Assembly: GCF_035645195.1 (NCBI RefSeq)
Contig: NZ_DASQNA010000018.1
Span: 1-64,000 of the forward strand
Length of the DNA: 64,000 bases
Direction of reading: 5' to 3'
Origin: Paenibacillus sp.
GTDB lineage: Bacteria > Bacillota > Bacilli > Paenibacillales > YIM-B00363
The notes under the pieces are model-generated. The model had not been told where the DNA came from, did no database searches, and worked only from the letters and a program-made list of their open reading frames with translations. Below, one piece after another: positions 48,630-57,847 of this stretch. The translations under genes and the position numbers were made by a program. Positions within the stretch are counted from its first letter, which is position 1. Every line of letters begins with the position of its first letter.

Positions 48630-50798
48630 ATGCGCAAATCAGTGTGGAAACAAGGAATGCTCGCCGCGACGGTAGCCTTCAACGTGTTGGGGGCGCCGGC
48701 ATGGGCTCAGGCGGCCGAAGGCGACGCGATCGTGAAGCTGCGGGTGCTCGAGACGACCGACCTGCATGTCAACATGGTCAATTACGACTACTTCGCGGAC
48801 AAGCCTACGGACGAATACGGGTTTGCCAAAACGGCGACATTGATCCGCAAGGCGCGAGAAGAAGCGAAAAACAGTCTGTTGTTCGACAACGGCGACTTGA
48901 TTCAGGGCAATCCGCTCGGGGACTACGTCGCGAAGGTCGATCCGCTCGAAGAAGGCGAGACGCATCCCGTATATAAAGCTATGAATCTCTTCGATTACGA
49001 CGCCGGCAACATCGGTAACCACGAATTCAATTTCGGACTCGATTTCCTGCAGAAGTCTCTGGCAGGCTCCGAATTCCCGTACGTCAACGCGAACGTTTAC
49101 GTCGACGACGGCGACGACGACGAGTCGAACGACAAGCACTACTTTACGCCTTATCTAATATTGGACCGCGAGGTCGTCGACGAATCCGGCGCAACGCACA
49201 CGCTGAAGGTCGGCGTCATCGGCTTCGTTCCGCCTCAAATCATGGCGTGGGACAAGGCGCATTTGGAAGGCAAAGTGGTCGCGAAAGACATCATCGACAC
49301 GGCGAAGGCGCTCGTGCCGAAAATGAAAGCGGGAGGCGCCGACATCGTCATCGCGATCCCGCACTCCGGCTTCGAAACGGTGCCGCAATCCGAAAACATG
49401 GAGAACGCGACGTATTACTTAAGCGAGGTGCCGGACATCGACGTCATCCTGTTCGGGCATTCGCACCGGAACTTTCCGGATCCGGCATTCGAAGGCGTCC
49501 CCGGCGTCGATCTCGAGAAGGGGACGATCAACGGAGTGGCGGCGGCGATGCCGGGCTTCTGGGGCAACCGCCTAGGCGTCGTCGATTTGGAGCTGCAGCT
49601 CGCGGACGGCAAGTGGTCCGTCGTAGAGACGAAGGTAGAGCTGCGCAACATTTACGACGCCGCGACGAAGACGCCGCTCGTGGAGGCCGATCAGGCCGTG
49701 ATCGAAGCGGTGTACGAAGAGCACCAAGATACGATCGAGTACGTGCGGGGTCCGGTCGGCGAAACGACCGCGCCGATCAACAGCTTTTTCGCGCTGCTGC
49801 AAGACGACCCGTCGATCCAAATCGTGAACGACGCGCAAACCGCGTATATCGCAAAGGCGCTGCAGGGCACGGAATACGAAGGGCTCCCGGTACTGTCCGC
49901 GGGTGCGCCGTTCAAGGCGGGCGGCCGCCAAGGCCCGACGTATTACACGAACATTCCGGCGGGCTCGCTCGCGATTAAGAACGTGGCCGACCTCTACCTG
50001 TACTCGAACACGGTACACGCGGTGCTGCTCACCGGCGCCGAAGTGAAAGAATGGCTCGAATGGTCGGCCGGGCAATTCAATACGATCGACCCGAAGTCGG
50101 CGGCGCCCCAGCCGCTCGTCAACGCAGCGTTCCCGACGTACAACTTCGACGTCATCGACGGGGTCACGTACGAAATCGACGTTACGAAGCCGCCGCGCTA
50201 CGACGCGAGCGGGAAAGAAATCATCAACCCCGATTCGAACCGCATCGTAAACTTGCAGTATAACGGCAAGCCGATCGATCCGGAGCAGAAGTTCGTTGTG
50301 GCGACGAACAATTACCGAGCTTCGTCCAGCGCGCTCGCGAACCCGGGGGGCGATCGCATCATCGTGAAGGCGCCGGACGAGAACCGTCAAGCGGTCATCG
50401 ACTACATTCGCGACAACGGCACGATCAATCCGTCCGCTGACGGCAATTGGAAGCTGGCGAACACGCTCGGTCGCGCGAACGTGACGTTCTTGACGTCGCC
50501 GGACGCGGCTGCGTTCGCGGCTTCGATGGATACGCTCGAATACGTCGGCGCTACGGCGGACGGATACGCGGAGTACCGCATCGTTCAGTCGTCGACCGGC
50601 GATACGGCGCCGTCCGCGCCGAAGCCGGAGACGGTCGAGCCGGCGCAGCAATCGATCTACATCGTCAAGCCGGGCGACAACTTGTCCAAAATCGCCAAAC
50701 TCTACGGCGTCACCTGGCAGCAGCTCGCCAAGCACAACAAGCTCAAAAATCCGAACTTGATTTACCCGAACCAGCGCATCGCGATTCCTTCCAAGTAA
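48630..50798 (+). CDS. cpdB: Bifunctional 2',3'-cyclic-nucleotide 2'-phosphodiesterase/3'-nucleotidase with LysM
   Basis: A 722-residue exported enzyme. A signal peptide ends near AQAAEG (residue ~29). The metallophosphatase domain shows LETTDLHVNMVNYDYF, LLFDNGDLIQGNPLGDY, GNIGNHEFNFGLDFL, VIAIPHSG and VILFGHSHRNF, which bind two metals. The C-terminal nucleotidase domain has APINSFFALLQDD and NYRASSSALANPGG. A final LysM domain (about 675-720, YIVKPGDNLSKIAKLYGVTW) would anchor it to peptidoglycan. It releases phosphate from extracellular nucleotides. A PhoP-like box precedes it, and phnDEC lies upstream, both suited to phosphate starvation. Confidence 0.9.
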   Translation: MRKSVWKQGMLAATVAFNVLGAPAWAQAAEGDAIVKLRVLETTDLHVNMVNYDYFADKPTDEYGFAKTATLIRKAREEAKNSLLFDNGDLIQGNPLGDYVAKVDPLEEGETHPVYKAMNLFDYDAGNIGNHEFNFGLDFLQKSLAGSEFPYVNANVYVDDGDDDESNDKHYFTPYLILDREVVDESGATHTLKVGVIGFVPPQIMAWDKAHLEGKVVAKDIIDTAKALVPKMKAGGADIVIAIPHSGFETVPQSENMENATYYLSEVPDIDVILFGHSHRNFPDPAFEGVPGVDLEKGTINGVAAAMPGFWGNRLGVVDLELQLADGKWSVVETKVELRNIYDAATKTPLVEADQAVIEAVYEEHQDTIEYVRGPVGETTAPINSFFALLQDDPSIQIVNDAQTAYIAKALQGTEYEGLPVLSAGAPFKAGGRQGPTYYTNIPAGSLAIKNVADLYLYSNTVHAVLLTGAEVKEWLEWSAGQFNTIDPKSAAPQPLVNAAFPTYNFDVIDGVTYEIDVTKPPRYDASGKEIINPDSNRIVNLQYNGKPIDPEQKFVVATNNYRASSSALANPGGDRIIVKAPDENRQAVIDYIRDNGTINPSADGNWKLANTLGRANVTFLTSPDAAAFAASMDTLEYVGATADGYAEYRIVQSSTGDTAPSAPKPETVEPAQQSIYIVKPGDNLSKIAKLYGVTWQQLAKHNKLKNPNLIYPNQRIAIPSK

Positions 50799-50811
50799 CG
50801 AACCGCGACAT

Positions 50812-50846
50812 CGCCCGAGGCATCCGCCTCGGGCGTTTTTCTTTTT
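50812..50846 (+). terminator. Rho-independent terminator after cpdB
   Basis: CGCCCGAGG and CCTCGGGCG pair around CATCCG, followed by TTTTTCTTTTT. Confidence 0.92.
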
Positions 50847-50920
50847 ATGCGGGAGGATGCATGAATCGGCGGACCGATGCAAAAAATACCACGCGAGGAA
50901 ATCGGTGCGAGGGGTGCCAT

Positions 50921-51703
50921 ATGGGGGAAGAACGCGAAAGGAGAACGGGGAACCGCCGCGTCATAGCCAATTTGAACATGTTCGGAACGACGCAGCTCCA
51001 TTTTCGCAACCCTGGGGTCGTGGCGTGGTGGTCCGCGGCGTTTCCCGGCGCGGGGCATATTTTGCTTCAAAAATATTTCCGTGGCTTCTTATTATTTATT
51101 TGGGAAATGGTCGTCAACTCGCGTTCGAACTTAAATTTGTCCATGGTCTATTCGTTCAACGGGAAATTCGAGCTGGCGAAGGAAGTGCTGGATCTCCGGT
51201 GGATGGCGCTGTATGCCCCGGTTTATTTATTCGCCATCTACGACAGTTACCGCACCTGCGTCGACATGAACAAAATGACGTTCCTCGCGCGCCACGAGAA
51301 AGCGCCGCTTCGCGCGTTCCTGATCGGGCCGTTCGAGATCAATTATTTGGACAAGCGAAAGCCGTGGATCGCGCTCGTTTGGTCTTTGCTCGCCCCAGGC
51401 ATGGGACAGCTGTATGCGCACCGCATCGTGAACGCGCTGTTCGCGACCGTGACTTGGATTGTGTTCGTGTACTATTCCAATGCGTACGTGGCTTTGTACT
51501 ATACGCTGATCGGACAGTTCGAGCAAGCGGGGGCCGTCCTCGACTGGGAGTGGTTCATGTTCATCCCATCCACCTACTTTTTTACCGCATACGACGCTTA
51601 TGTCAACACGGTGGAATCGAATACGCTGTTCGATATGGAAATGAGAAATTATTTGCGCGATGCGTACGGGAACGCGTCGGCGCTGCCGTCTCTGAAGCCG
51701 TAG
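50921..51703 (+). CDS. Conserved multi-spanning membrane protein of unknown function
   Basis: A 260-residue protein with several hydrophobic segments (FLLFIWEMVVNSRSNLN, ALFATVTWIVFVYYSN) and two related halves: VVAWWSAAFPGAGHILLQKY and WIALVWSLLAPGMGQLYAHR. This P-G-x-G-x-x-L/Y pattern recalls TM2-like or DUF5683 membrane units. The second half ends DAYVNTVESN. I do not know a function. The start is ambiguous: 50921 has GAGGGG at 6 bases, and 50861 has GGGAGG with a similar score. I prefer 50921 because the extra 20 residues look unrelated to the membrane domain. It is the first gene of a run up to 53785. Confidence 0.65.
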   Translation: MGEERERRTGNRRVIANLNMFGTTQLHFRNPGVVAWWSAAFPGAGHILLQKYFRGFLLFIWEMVVNSRSNLNLSMVYSFNGKFELAKEVLDLRWMALYAPVYLFAIYDSYRTCVDMNKMTFLARHEKAPLRAFLIGPFEINYLDKRKPWIALVWSLLAPGMGQLYAHRIVNALFATVTWIVFVYYSNAYVALYYTLIGQFEQAGAVLDWEWFMFIPSTYFFTAYDAYVNTVESNTLFDMEMRNYLRDAYGNASALPSLKP

Positions 51704-51719
51704 GAAACGAGGGGTCGTT

Positions 51720-52175
51720 TTGCACGTTATCGCACAATTCGACTTATCCAGTTACGTAGAAATCGCGATCGCCGAATTGGAAAAGCAAGGCATCCGCCGC
51801 CGGCAGCTCGTCGCCGTGCCTTTGGAGACGAGGCCGCCGCGCAGACGGATGATCGATACGATCCACCGATCCGACGGCGAATCGCTCATCGACGTCGGCA
51901 TGGCGCTCGGGACGGCGGTCTCCGTCGTTACCGCATCGGTCGGGATGACGCTCGAATGGGGTCCGATCGTGTGGGGACTGATCGGAGCCGCGGGCGGGTT
52001 CGGCATCGGCCTAATATTCGATATATTGCAATCTCGGCGAAGGCGGCGGCGGCAGAAATATCGGCGCATCGGCGAAGTCGTCATTATCGTCGATTGCGAC
52101 GAACTGCAGGCCGAGCGCGTCGCCGACACGATGTGGCGCCACCAAGCGCTGGGCGTCGCCATCATTCCGGAGTGA
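51720..52175 (+). CDS. Small membrane protein with glycine-rich segment, unknown function
   Basis: A 151-residue protein. The centre holds two hydrophobic stretches rich in Gly/Ala (VGMALGTAVSVVTASVGMTL and GPIVWGLIGAAGGFGIGLIF) flanked by a soluble N-terminus and an Arg-rich turn (SRRRRRRQKYRR). The C-terminal VVIIVDCDELQAERVADTMW resembles a small alpha/beta sensor domain. TTG start at 51720 with GAGGGG 5 bases upstream, 16 bases after the previous gene. No known family is recognised. Confidence 0.6.
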   Translation: MHVIAQFDLSSYVEIAIAELEKQGIRRRQLVAVPLETRPPRRRMIDTIHRSDGESLIDVGMALGTAVSVVTASVGMTLEWGPIVWGLIGAAGGFGIGLIFDILQSRRRRRRQKYRRIGEVVIIVDCDELQAERVADTMWRHQALGVAIIPE

Positions 52176-52211
52176 TCGAGAACACAATAAGCATAGCAGG
52201 AGGGAATAGGC

Positions 52212-53243
52212 GTGAGCGATAGAGCATGTCCCGTTTTGGCCGTCGTCGTGCCTTGTTACAACGAGGAAGACGTGCTGCCGGAAACGATTCGCCGCATACG
52301 TCAGCAGCTGGATCGCTTGATGCAAGCGAAGAAAATCGACGAGAACAGCTTTATGCTGCTTGTGGACGACGGAAGCGGGGACAATACGTGGCCGATCATC
52401 GCCGCATACCACGAACGCGACGCGGCGGTGCGCGGCATCAAGCTGACGCGCAACGTCGGCCATCAGCATGCGCTGCTGTCGGGGTTGATGTACGCGAAGC
52501 AGGCGGCCGACTGCGTCATTTCGATCGATGCGGATTTGCAGGACGACGTCGAAGCGTTCGGCGAATTTATCGACCGGTTCCAGGAAGGCTGCGATATCGT
52601 ATACGGCGTGCGGGCGGACCGGAAGGAAGACACGTGGTTTAAGAAAGGGACCGCGCTGGCGTTTTACCGATTGATGCGCAAAATGGGAACGCCGGTCATT
52701 TACAACCACGCGGATTACCGGCTCATGAGCGCGCGGGCGCTGGAGCAGCTCGCAAGCTACCGCGAATCGAATTTGTTTTTGCGCGGGTTGATCCCGCAGC
52801 TGGGCCTTCGCTCATCGGTCGTGTACTACCATCGGTATGCACGGTTCGCAGGCGAATCGAAATACCCGCTGCGCAAAATGCTCTCGTTCGCTTGGAACGG
52901 CATCACCTCGCTCAGCGTCGCGCCGATTCGGCTCGTGCTATCGCTCGGACTCGCGCTGTTCGGCTTCAGCATCGCGGCGTCCGCGTACGCGCTCGTTTCG
53001 CACGGGCGGGGAGCCGCGGTGCCGGGGTGGACGTCGATCATGCTCACCTGCTCGCTGCTCGGCGGCATTCAGTTGATCAGCTTGGGCGTCGTCGGCGAAT
53101 ACGTGGGGAAAGTGTACAAAGAAACGAAGCGGCGGCCTCCCTACTTTATCGAGACGACCGCGGACGAACAAACGCCGCGGGCCGCCGTCCGCGCGTATCC
53201 GGCGCTCGAGGACGATCGCCGTTCCGCGGAATTGCTGCAATGA
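52212..53243 (+). CDS. GT2-family glycosyltransferase with C-terminal membrane anchor
   Basis: A 343-residue enzyme of the GtrB/DPM1-like group. The GT-A fold starts VLAVVVPCYNEEDVLPETIR, with LLVDDGSGDNTW, VISIDADLQDDVE (D-x-D metal site), NHADYRLMS and FAGESKYPLRKML. Two C-terminal membrane segments (APIRLVLSLGLALFGFSIAA; MLTCSLLGGIQLISLGVVGE) anchor it. It probably transfers a sugar to undecaprenyl phosphate for cell-wall or glycolipid decoration. GTG start behind AGGAGGG. Confidence 0.87.
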   Translation: MSDRACPVLAVVVPCYNEEDVLPETIRRIRQQLDRLMQAKKIDENSFMLLVDDGSGDNTWPIIAAYHERDAAVRGIKLTRNVGHQHALLSGLMYAKQAADCVISIDADLQDDVEAFGEFIDRFQEGCDIVYGVRADRKEDTWFKKGTALAFYRLMRKMGTPVIYNHADYRLMSARALEQLASYRESNLFLRGLIPQLGLRSSVVYYHRYARFAGESKYPLRKMLSFAWNGITSLSVAPIRLVLSLGLALFGFSIAASAYALVSHGRGAAVPGWTSIMLTCSLLGGIQLISLGVVGEYVGKVYKETKRRPPYFIETTADEQTPRAAVRAYPALEDDRRSAELLQ

Positions 53244-53320
53244 TTTCAATTCGCCGTAGTCCCGACGCCTCCGATCGGCTACAATGGAAGGAGACGACAT
53301 GGGACGGCGAGGTGGGAACG

Positions 53321-53785
53321 ATGTTTTTGGCGATCCGAATCGACAAGAAGGCAGTATGGGTCCTCATGGGCTTGTATACTGCCTTTTTGCTTTATATGAT
53401 GCTGTTCGGCTTCGATCGTACCGTGTACGGGAAGGAGGAGCTGGCTTTGCGGCTGAATCTCGTTCCATTCACGACGATTCACCGGTACGTGTTCCATGCG
53501 GATGCGTTCACGCTCGGAACATGGGCCGTCAACTTATTCGGCAATATCGGCGTGTTCGTGCCGTACGGCCTGTTGCTGCCGATGCTGTGGAACCGGTGCC
53601 GCTCGTTCCACGGTATGCTGGGGACGTTCCTGTCCGGTTTGTTCGTCGCCGAGCTGCTCCAATTGCTGCTTCGCGTCGGCAGCTTCGACGTGGACGATTT
53701 TTTGCTGAACGCGATCGGAGCTTGCATCGGGTATGCCGTATATAGAACACTGCGCGGCAGGAACCAAAACAAAAAGACCGGCTGA
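53321..53785 (+). CDS. VanZ-family membrane protein
   Basis: A 154-residue protein with about four membrane segments and the VanZ pattern LNLVPFTTI, NLFGNIGVFVPYGLLLPMLW, SGLFVAELLQLLLRVGSFDV and DDFLLNAIGACIGY. VanZ proteins lower teicoplanin sensitivity in enterococci, but most Bacillales members are housekeeping membrane proteins of unknown role. The ATG at 53321 follows GAGGTGGG; longer open sequence upstream overlaps the GT2 gene. Hairpin 53773-53795 separates it from the convergent DUF2269 gene. Confidence 0.8.
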   Translation: MFLAIRIDKKAVWVLMGLYTAFLLYMMLFGFDRTVYGKEELALRLNLVPFTTIHRYVFHADAFTLGTWAVNLFGNIGVFVPYGLLLPMLWNRCRSFHGMLGTFLSGLFVAELLQLLLRVGSFDVDDFLLNAIGACIGYAVYRTLRGRNQNKKTG

Positions 53786-53795
53786 ACCGGTCTTT
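53773..53795. terminator. Bidirectional terminator between VanZ and DUF2269 genes
   Basis: AAAGACCGG and CCGGTCTTT form a perfect 9-bp stem around CTGAA, with A-rich and T-rich flanks usable in both directions. Confidence 0.82.
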
Positions 53796-53813
53796 CGGGT
53801 CGCGGTGTCGGGC

Positions 53814-54278
53814 TTACAGCATCGGACGAAGGAACATCATGGCGAACAGCAGCACGCCAAGGATGGATGCGGCGGACATGAAGCGATTCAGCTTAGCGAG
53901 CAGGGCGGATTCCGCGGCGGGAACCGGATTCGCGTCCGCTTCCGGCGTCGAGGCGATCCATTCGTTCAATTTTTTGCCGAGCGGGGCGGCGAAGCCAATG
54001 ACGATGATTTGGATGACGACGTACAGTCCGATGGAAATGATGATCCAAGGCTCGGAGAACGAGTAGCCCGTGACGGCGACGAGGATCAGGCCGGAGAGAA
54101 CGGCCAGCGTGCCGCCGATTTTCGGGAACATTTCCAGCAGGTGGACGTATTTCAACGAGTGGCGAAGCTCGCCGACCGATTGGTTGGCGCGGAGCAGCAC
54201 ATGCGAAAAGTACGTCGGGCCTACGCCGATAATTGCGGTTAACACATGAAATAAGAGCAGCCACCGAACCCAATCCAT
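53814..54278 (-). CDS. DUF2269 family membrane protein
   Basis: A 154-residue protein with four hydrophobic segments. It starts MDWVRWLLLFHVLTAIIGVG with PTYFSHVLLR, and MFPKIGGTLAVLSGLILVA follows, typical of DUF2269. The role is unknown; a membrane redox or transport accessory function has been proposed for relatives only on context. It is an independent minus-strand unit between the VanZ and pxp genes. Confidence 0.78.
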   Translation of the reverse strand: MDWVRWLLLFHVLTAIIGVGPTYFSHVLLRANQSVGELRHSLKYVHLLEMFPKIGGTLAVLSGLILVAVTGYSFSEPWIIISIGLYVVIQIIVIGFAAPLGKKLNEWIASTPEADANPVPAAESALLAKLNRFMSAASILGVLLFAMMFLRPML

Positions 54279-54396
54279 GACATCCCGTCCTTTTCTTTTA
54301 TCCTTGTTTTCCTGATCATATTAACATGGTAAATTATGTGTGGAAACGTAGTTATAGGACTTTTGAAATATTTATTTTTTTATGGAGGGGACGAAT

Positions 54397-55134
54397 ATGC
54401 CGGTACCGACGCAGCCGCGGTTCGCCCCATATGGGGAGCAGGCCGTCGTCCTGACGTTCGGGGACGCGTTCGAACCGGAGGCGCATCGGGGCGTCGTTCA
54501 GGCGGCCAACGGCCTGGCACTGCGACCGTTCCCGGGATATCGGGAGGCGGTGCCTACCTACACAACGATATGCGTCTTCTACGATGTGATCGAGGTACTC
54601 GAAGCGCTGGCGGCATCGGGGATGCGAAATGCCGGCGCCGCGGCCGCGTACGATGCCGTGTGCGGATGGATCCGGGAGCGGATCGTGGAGAGCGGGGAGG
54701 CAAGCGGAGTAGGGAAAACGGTGCGAATTCCGGTCTGCTACTGCGCCGTCTGCGGGCCGGACTTGCCCGCCGTTGCGGAGGCTGCCGGATTGGCGCCCCA
54801 GGAGGCGGCGGCGCTGCACAGCAAGGCTCGATATACGGTAGCGATGATCGGCTTTCTGCCGGGGTTTCCCTATTTGACCGGGCTGCCGTCGGCGCTGTCC
54901 GTGCCGAGGCTCGATACGCCGCGGGCGCTCGTACCGCGCGGCAGCGTGGCGATCGCCGGCGGGCAGAGCGGCATTTACCCGGCGGACAGCCCGGGCGGCT
55001 GGCGGCTCATCGGCAGGACGCTCCTTCCGCTGTTCCGGACGGACCGCGATCCTCCGAGCTTGCTGGAGATCGGGGACGCGGTGCGGTTCGAGCCGGTCGA
55101 TCATGCGGAAGCGGAAGGAGCGGCAACGAGATGA
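54397..55134 (+). CDS. pxpB: 5-oxoprolinase subunit B
   Basis: A 245-residue protein of the KipI/PxpB family, with FAPYGEQAVVLTFGDAFE, RIPVCYCAVCGPDLPAVAEA, MIGFLPGFPYLTGLPSALSV and GSVAIAGGQSGIYPADSPGG then WRLIGRT. With PxpA and PxpC it converts 5-oxoproline, a toxic by-product of glutamine and peptide chemistry, to glutamate using ATP. In Bacillus the homologue is also called KipI, which inhibits KinA. The ATG at 54397 follows GGAGGGG. It overlaps pxpC by 4 bases (ATGA). Confidence 0.92.
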   Translation: MPVPTQPRFAPYGEQAVVLTFGDAFEPEAHRGVVQAANGLALRPFPGYREAVPTYTTICVFYDVIEVLEALAASGMRNAGAAAAYDAVCGWIRERIVESGEASGVGKTVRIPVCYCAVCGPDLPAVAEAAGLAPQEAAALHSKARYTVAMIGFLPGFPYLTGLPSALSVPRLDTPRALVPRGSVAIAGGQSGIYPADSPGGWRLIGRTLLPLFRTDRDPPSLLEIGDAVRFEPVDHAEAEGAATR

Positions 55135-56144
55135 GCCTGGTGGTGCAAAGTCCCGGTCTGTTCACGACCGTGCAGGACGCCGGACGCTTCGGGTGGCGTC
55201 GGTTCGGCGTCGTCGTCGGCGGTCCGATGGACGCCGATTCGTTCGCGGCCGCCAACGCGCTGGTCGGCAACGTTCCTGGCGCGGCCGCCTTGGAGATGAC
55301 GCTGGCCGGCGGCACGTTCGCGCTCGAAGCGGATGCGCTCATCGCCGTCTGCGGCGCGGATATGGCGCCGACGGTCGACGGCGCGCCGCTGCCGATGTGG
55401 CGCCCCGTCCGCGTGCCGGCCGGCGCGACGATCCGGTTCGGCGCTGCGGCGCGCGGGCGGTACGCCTATTTGGCGGCGGCCGGCGGCATCCGCGTGCCCG
55501 AAGTGCTGGGCAGCCGCTCCGCTTCGACGCGCGGCCCGTTCCCGGGGCTTGCCGGCAGAATTCTGCAAGCCGGCGACGCACTGCCGATCGAGCCGCATCC
55601 CCCGCTGCGAGGCGGGGCGACGGCCGCGGATCGGCCGTACCGGGCGCCTCGCTGGCTGCTGGGCGAGGGGTGGCGGTTCGCCGCGCCCGACGCGGTCGGC
55701 GAGCGGGTCGTGCGCGCGCTTCGCGGCCGCGAATGGGACCGATTCGACGCCGAGACGCGGCGCCGCATCGAGACCGGCGACTGGACGTTCGTCGTTCGGG
55801 CGGAATCCGACCGGATGGGCTACCGGCTCGATCCGGATCGGGCGCCGACGGCCGCCCGCGCGAACATGCTCTCGGAAGCGGTCGCGCCCGGGACGATTCA
55901 AGTGCCGCCGGACGGCAGGCCGATCGCCCTCATGGCCGACAGCCAAACGACCGGCGGCTACCCGCGCCTGCTGCAGGTGTGCGCCGTCGATCTCGGCTTG
56001 CTGGCGCAAACTCGCCCGGGCGGCGTCGTCCGCGTGCGGCTGATCGAGCATGAACAAGCCGTCGAGCTGTGGCTGGACCGCGCCCGACAATGGCGCTGGC
56101 TGCGGGAGCGGCTGCGCTGGACGACTTGGAACGAGGAGGAATGA
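55131..56144 (+). CDS. pxpC: 5-oxoprolinase subunit C
   Basis: A 337-residue carboxyltransferase-like protein of the KipA/PxpC family. LVVQSPGLFTTVQDAGRFGW starts the domain; GVVVGGPMDADSFAAANALV, MTLAGGTFALEADALIAVCG and GTIQVPPDGRPIALMADSQT followed by TGGYP are conserved. It acts with PxpB in the ATP-dependent ring opening. ATGA overlap with pxpB and a 6-base gap to pxpA show an operon. Confidence 0.92.
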   Translation: MSLVVQSPGLFTTVQDAGRFGWRRFGVVVGGPMDADSFAAANALVGNVPGAAALEMTLAGGTFALEADALIAVCGADMAPTVDGAPLPMWRPVRVPAGATIRFGAAARGRYAYLAAAGGIRVPEVLGSRSASTRGPFPGLAGRILQAGDALPIEPHPPLRGGATAADRPYRAPRWLLGEGWRFAAPDAVGERVVRALRGREWDRFDAETRRRIETGDWTFVVRAESDRMGYRLDPDRAPTAARANMLSEAVAPGTIQVPPDGRPIALMADSQTTGGYPRLLQVCAVDLGLLAQTRPGGVVRVRLIEHEQAVELWLDRARQWRWLRERLRWTTWNEEE

Positions 56145-56150
56145 AGAACG

Positions 56151-56921
56151 TTGAAGACGACGATCGATCTCAACTGCGATATGGGAGAAGGATTCGGCGC
56201 CTACTCGTTCGGGAACGACGAGGCGCTGCTGCGCTGGATTAGCTCGGCGAACGTCGCCTGCGGCTTTCACGCCGGCGACCCGAGCGTCATGCGCCGCACG
56301 GTAAAGCTGTGCTTGGAGCGCGGCGTGCGCATCGGCGCGCATCCCGGCTTGCCCGACCGGCAAGGCTTCGGGCGGCGGACGATGGCGCTGACCGCGGAGG
56401 AGACGTTCGATATAACGTTATACCAAATCGGCGCGCTGCAGGCGATCGCGAAGGCGGAGGGCGGAACGGTCGTCCAAGTGAAGCCGCACGGCGCGCTGTA
56501 CCATATGGCCGAGGAGGACGAAGCGATCGCGAAAGCCATCGCCGAAGCGACGAGGGCGGCGGGCGAAACGCTCGCCCTCGTCGGGCTGTCCGGCGGCCGG
56601 CTCGTCGCGACGGGCCGATCGCTCGGCTTGCGCGTGCGCGAGGAAGCGTTCGCCGATCGCGCGTACGCAGCCGGCGGCGGTCTAGCACCGCGCTCCCTCC
56701 CCGGCGCGGTGCTGGCCGATCCGACCGCTGCCGCGGCGCAAGCGCTGCGCCTCGCGCAGAGCGGCGTCGTGGCGACGTTAGGCGGCGCGGAAGCGTCCGT
56801 GAATGCGGATACGATCTGCATTCATGGGGACGGACCGCATGCGGCGCTGCACGCCGAGGCGATCTACAAGGCGTTGACGTCCGCAGGCATTCGGATCGGA
56901 GGCGGCGGACATGATGAATGA
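56151..56921 (+). CDS. pxpA: 5-oxoprolinase subunit A (LamB/YcsF family)
   Basis: A 256-residue TIM-barrel protein. IDLNCDMGEGFGAYSFGNDE, ISSANVACGFHAGDPSVMRR, GAHPGLPDRQGFGRR, VKPHGALY and ICIHGDGPHA are the LamB/YcsF landmarks. It supplies the third subunit of 5-oxoprolinase. The TTG start at 56151 follows GAGGAGG at about 11 bases and gives the expected N-terminus MKTTIDLNC. The order B-C-A differs from the A-first order seen in many genomes. Confidence 0.92.
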   Translation: MKTTIDLNCDMGEGFGAYSFGNDEALLRWISSANVACGFHAGDPSVMRRTVKLCLERGVRIGAHPGLPDRQGFGRRTMALTAEETFDITLYQIGALQAIAKAEGGTVVQVKPHGALYHMAEEDEAIAKAIAEATRAAGETLALVGLSGGRLVATGRSLGLRVREEAFADRAYAAGGGLAPRSLPGAVLADPTAAAAQALRLAQSGVVATLGGAEASVNADTICIHGDGPHAALHAEAIYKALTSAGIRIGGGGHDE

Positions 56922-57729
56922 AGAACGTCGTTTGGCGCTAGCGAAGCGCGTTGCCGTGGAAGCGGCGCAGGCCGCAGGACGGCATGCGAAAAGCCGTTTT
57001 GCATCCGAGTACGCCGTTGCCGAAAAAGGCGACCACGGCGACTTGGTTACCGATGTAGATATCGAATCCGAGCGCATCATCCTTGATGCGATCCGCGCGG
57101 AGTTCCCGGACGATGAGATCCGCAGCGAGGAATCGGGTTGGAGCGGCGTTCAGGGCGATTGGCTGTGGCTCGTCGACCCGCTGGACGGTACGAACAATTT
57201 CGCTATTGGATTACCGGCTTTCGGCGTAGCAATCACGCTCCTGCACCGCCGACGGCCTGTGCTCGGCGTCGTTCACGAATCGATGACCGACCGCACGTAT
57301 TGCGCCGTCGAAGGGCAAGGGGCGGAATGCAACGGAATGCCGTTCATCATCGGCGAGGAACGCGCCGGCAAGCCGCTGCTGCGCCGAACAGTCGGATGGA
57401 TCCAAGGTCACCAGGTACAGAAGGATCCCGAGGCAATGCGGCTGAAGTCACTTCTCGATGAAAGCTGCAAACGCTCGCTCCGCTTATGGGCGCCCGCGTT
57501 GTTGTGGACAATGCTCGCTCGCGGGCAGCTCGACGGCATCGTGCTGTACGATTCGGAAGGCGACGACTTGTACGCGGGCGTATTGATCGCGAAGGAAGCC
57601 GGCGCGAGCGTCGTTCGGTTCGACGGCTCTCCGTTCGATGGGATGGACGACCATCCGTTCCTTGTCGCCGGGCGAGGCGACGGGCTGCGACAGCTGCTCG
57701 AACTTGTACGCCGAAGCGAAGGCGCGTAA
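56911..57729 (+). CDS. Inositol-monophosphatase-family phosphatase
   Basis: A 272-residue enzyme with KGDHGDLVTDVDIESERII, IRSEESGWSG (metal-binding Glu), LVDPLDGTNNFAIGLPAFGV and DDLYAGVLIAKEAGASV (last metal-binding Asp region, in the W-D-x-A-A position but altered). It hydrolyses phosphate esters such as inositol 1-phosphate or related sugars in a Mg2+-dependent way. It overlaps pxpA by 11 bases and starts behind GGAGG, so it is translated with the 5-oxoprolinase operon. Its link to that pathway is unclear. The late Trp-Asp motif is not canonical, so specificity may differ. Confidence 0.85.
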   Translation: MMNEERRLALAKRVAVEAAQAAGRHAKSRFASEYAVAEKGDHGDLVTDVDIESERIILDAIRAEFPDDEIRSEESGWSGVQGDWLWLVDPLDGTNNFAIGLPAFGVAITLLHRRRPVLGVVHESMTDRTYCAVEGQGAECNGMPFIIGEERAGKPLLRRTVGWIQGHQVQKDPEAMRLKSLLDESCKRSLRLWAPALLWTMLARGQLDGIVLYDSEGDDLYAGVLIAKEAGASVVRFDGSPFDGMDDHPFLVAGRGDGLRQLLELVRRSEGA

Positions 57730-57847
57730 CTCGCACCCCGAAGCTTTCCCATATTCCGCATAAAACGGTTCCCCTCGCAGAACGCTAAACCGTACCCGTG
57801 GGAGAAAGACGGACACGGCGAAGTACGAACGCGAAGGAGGGAACGCC

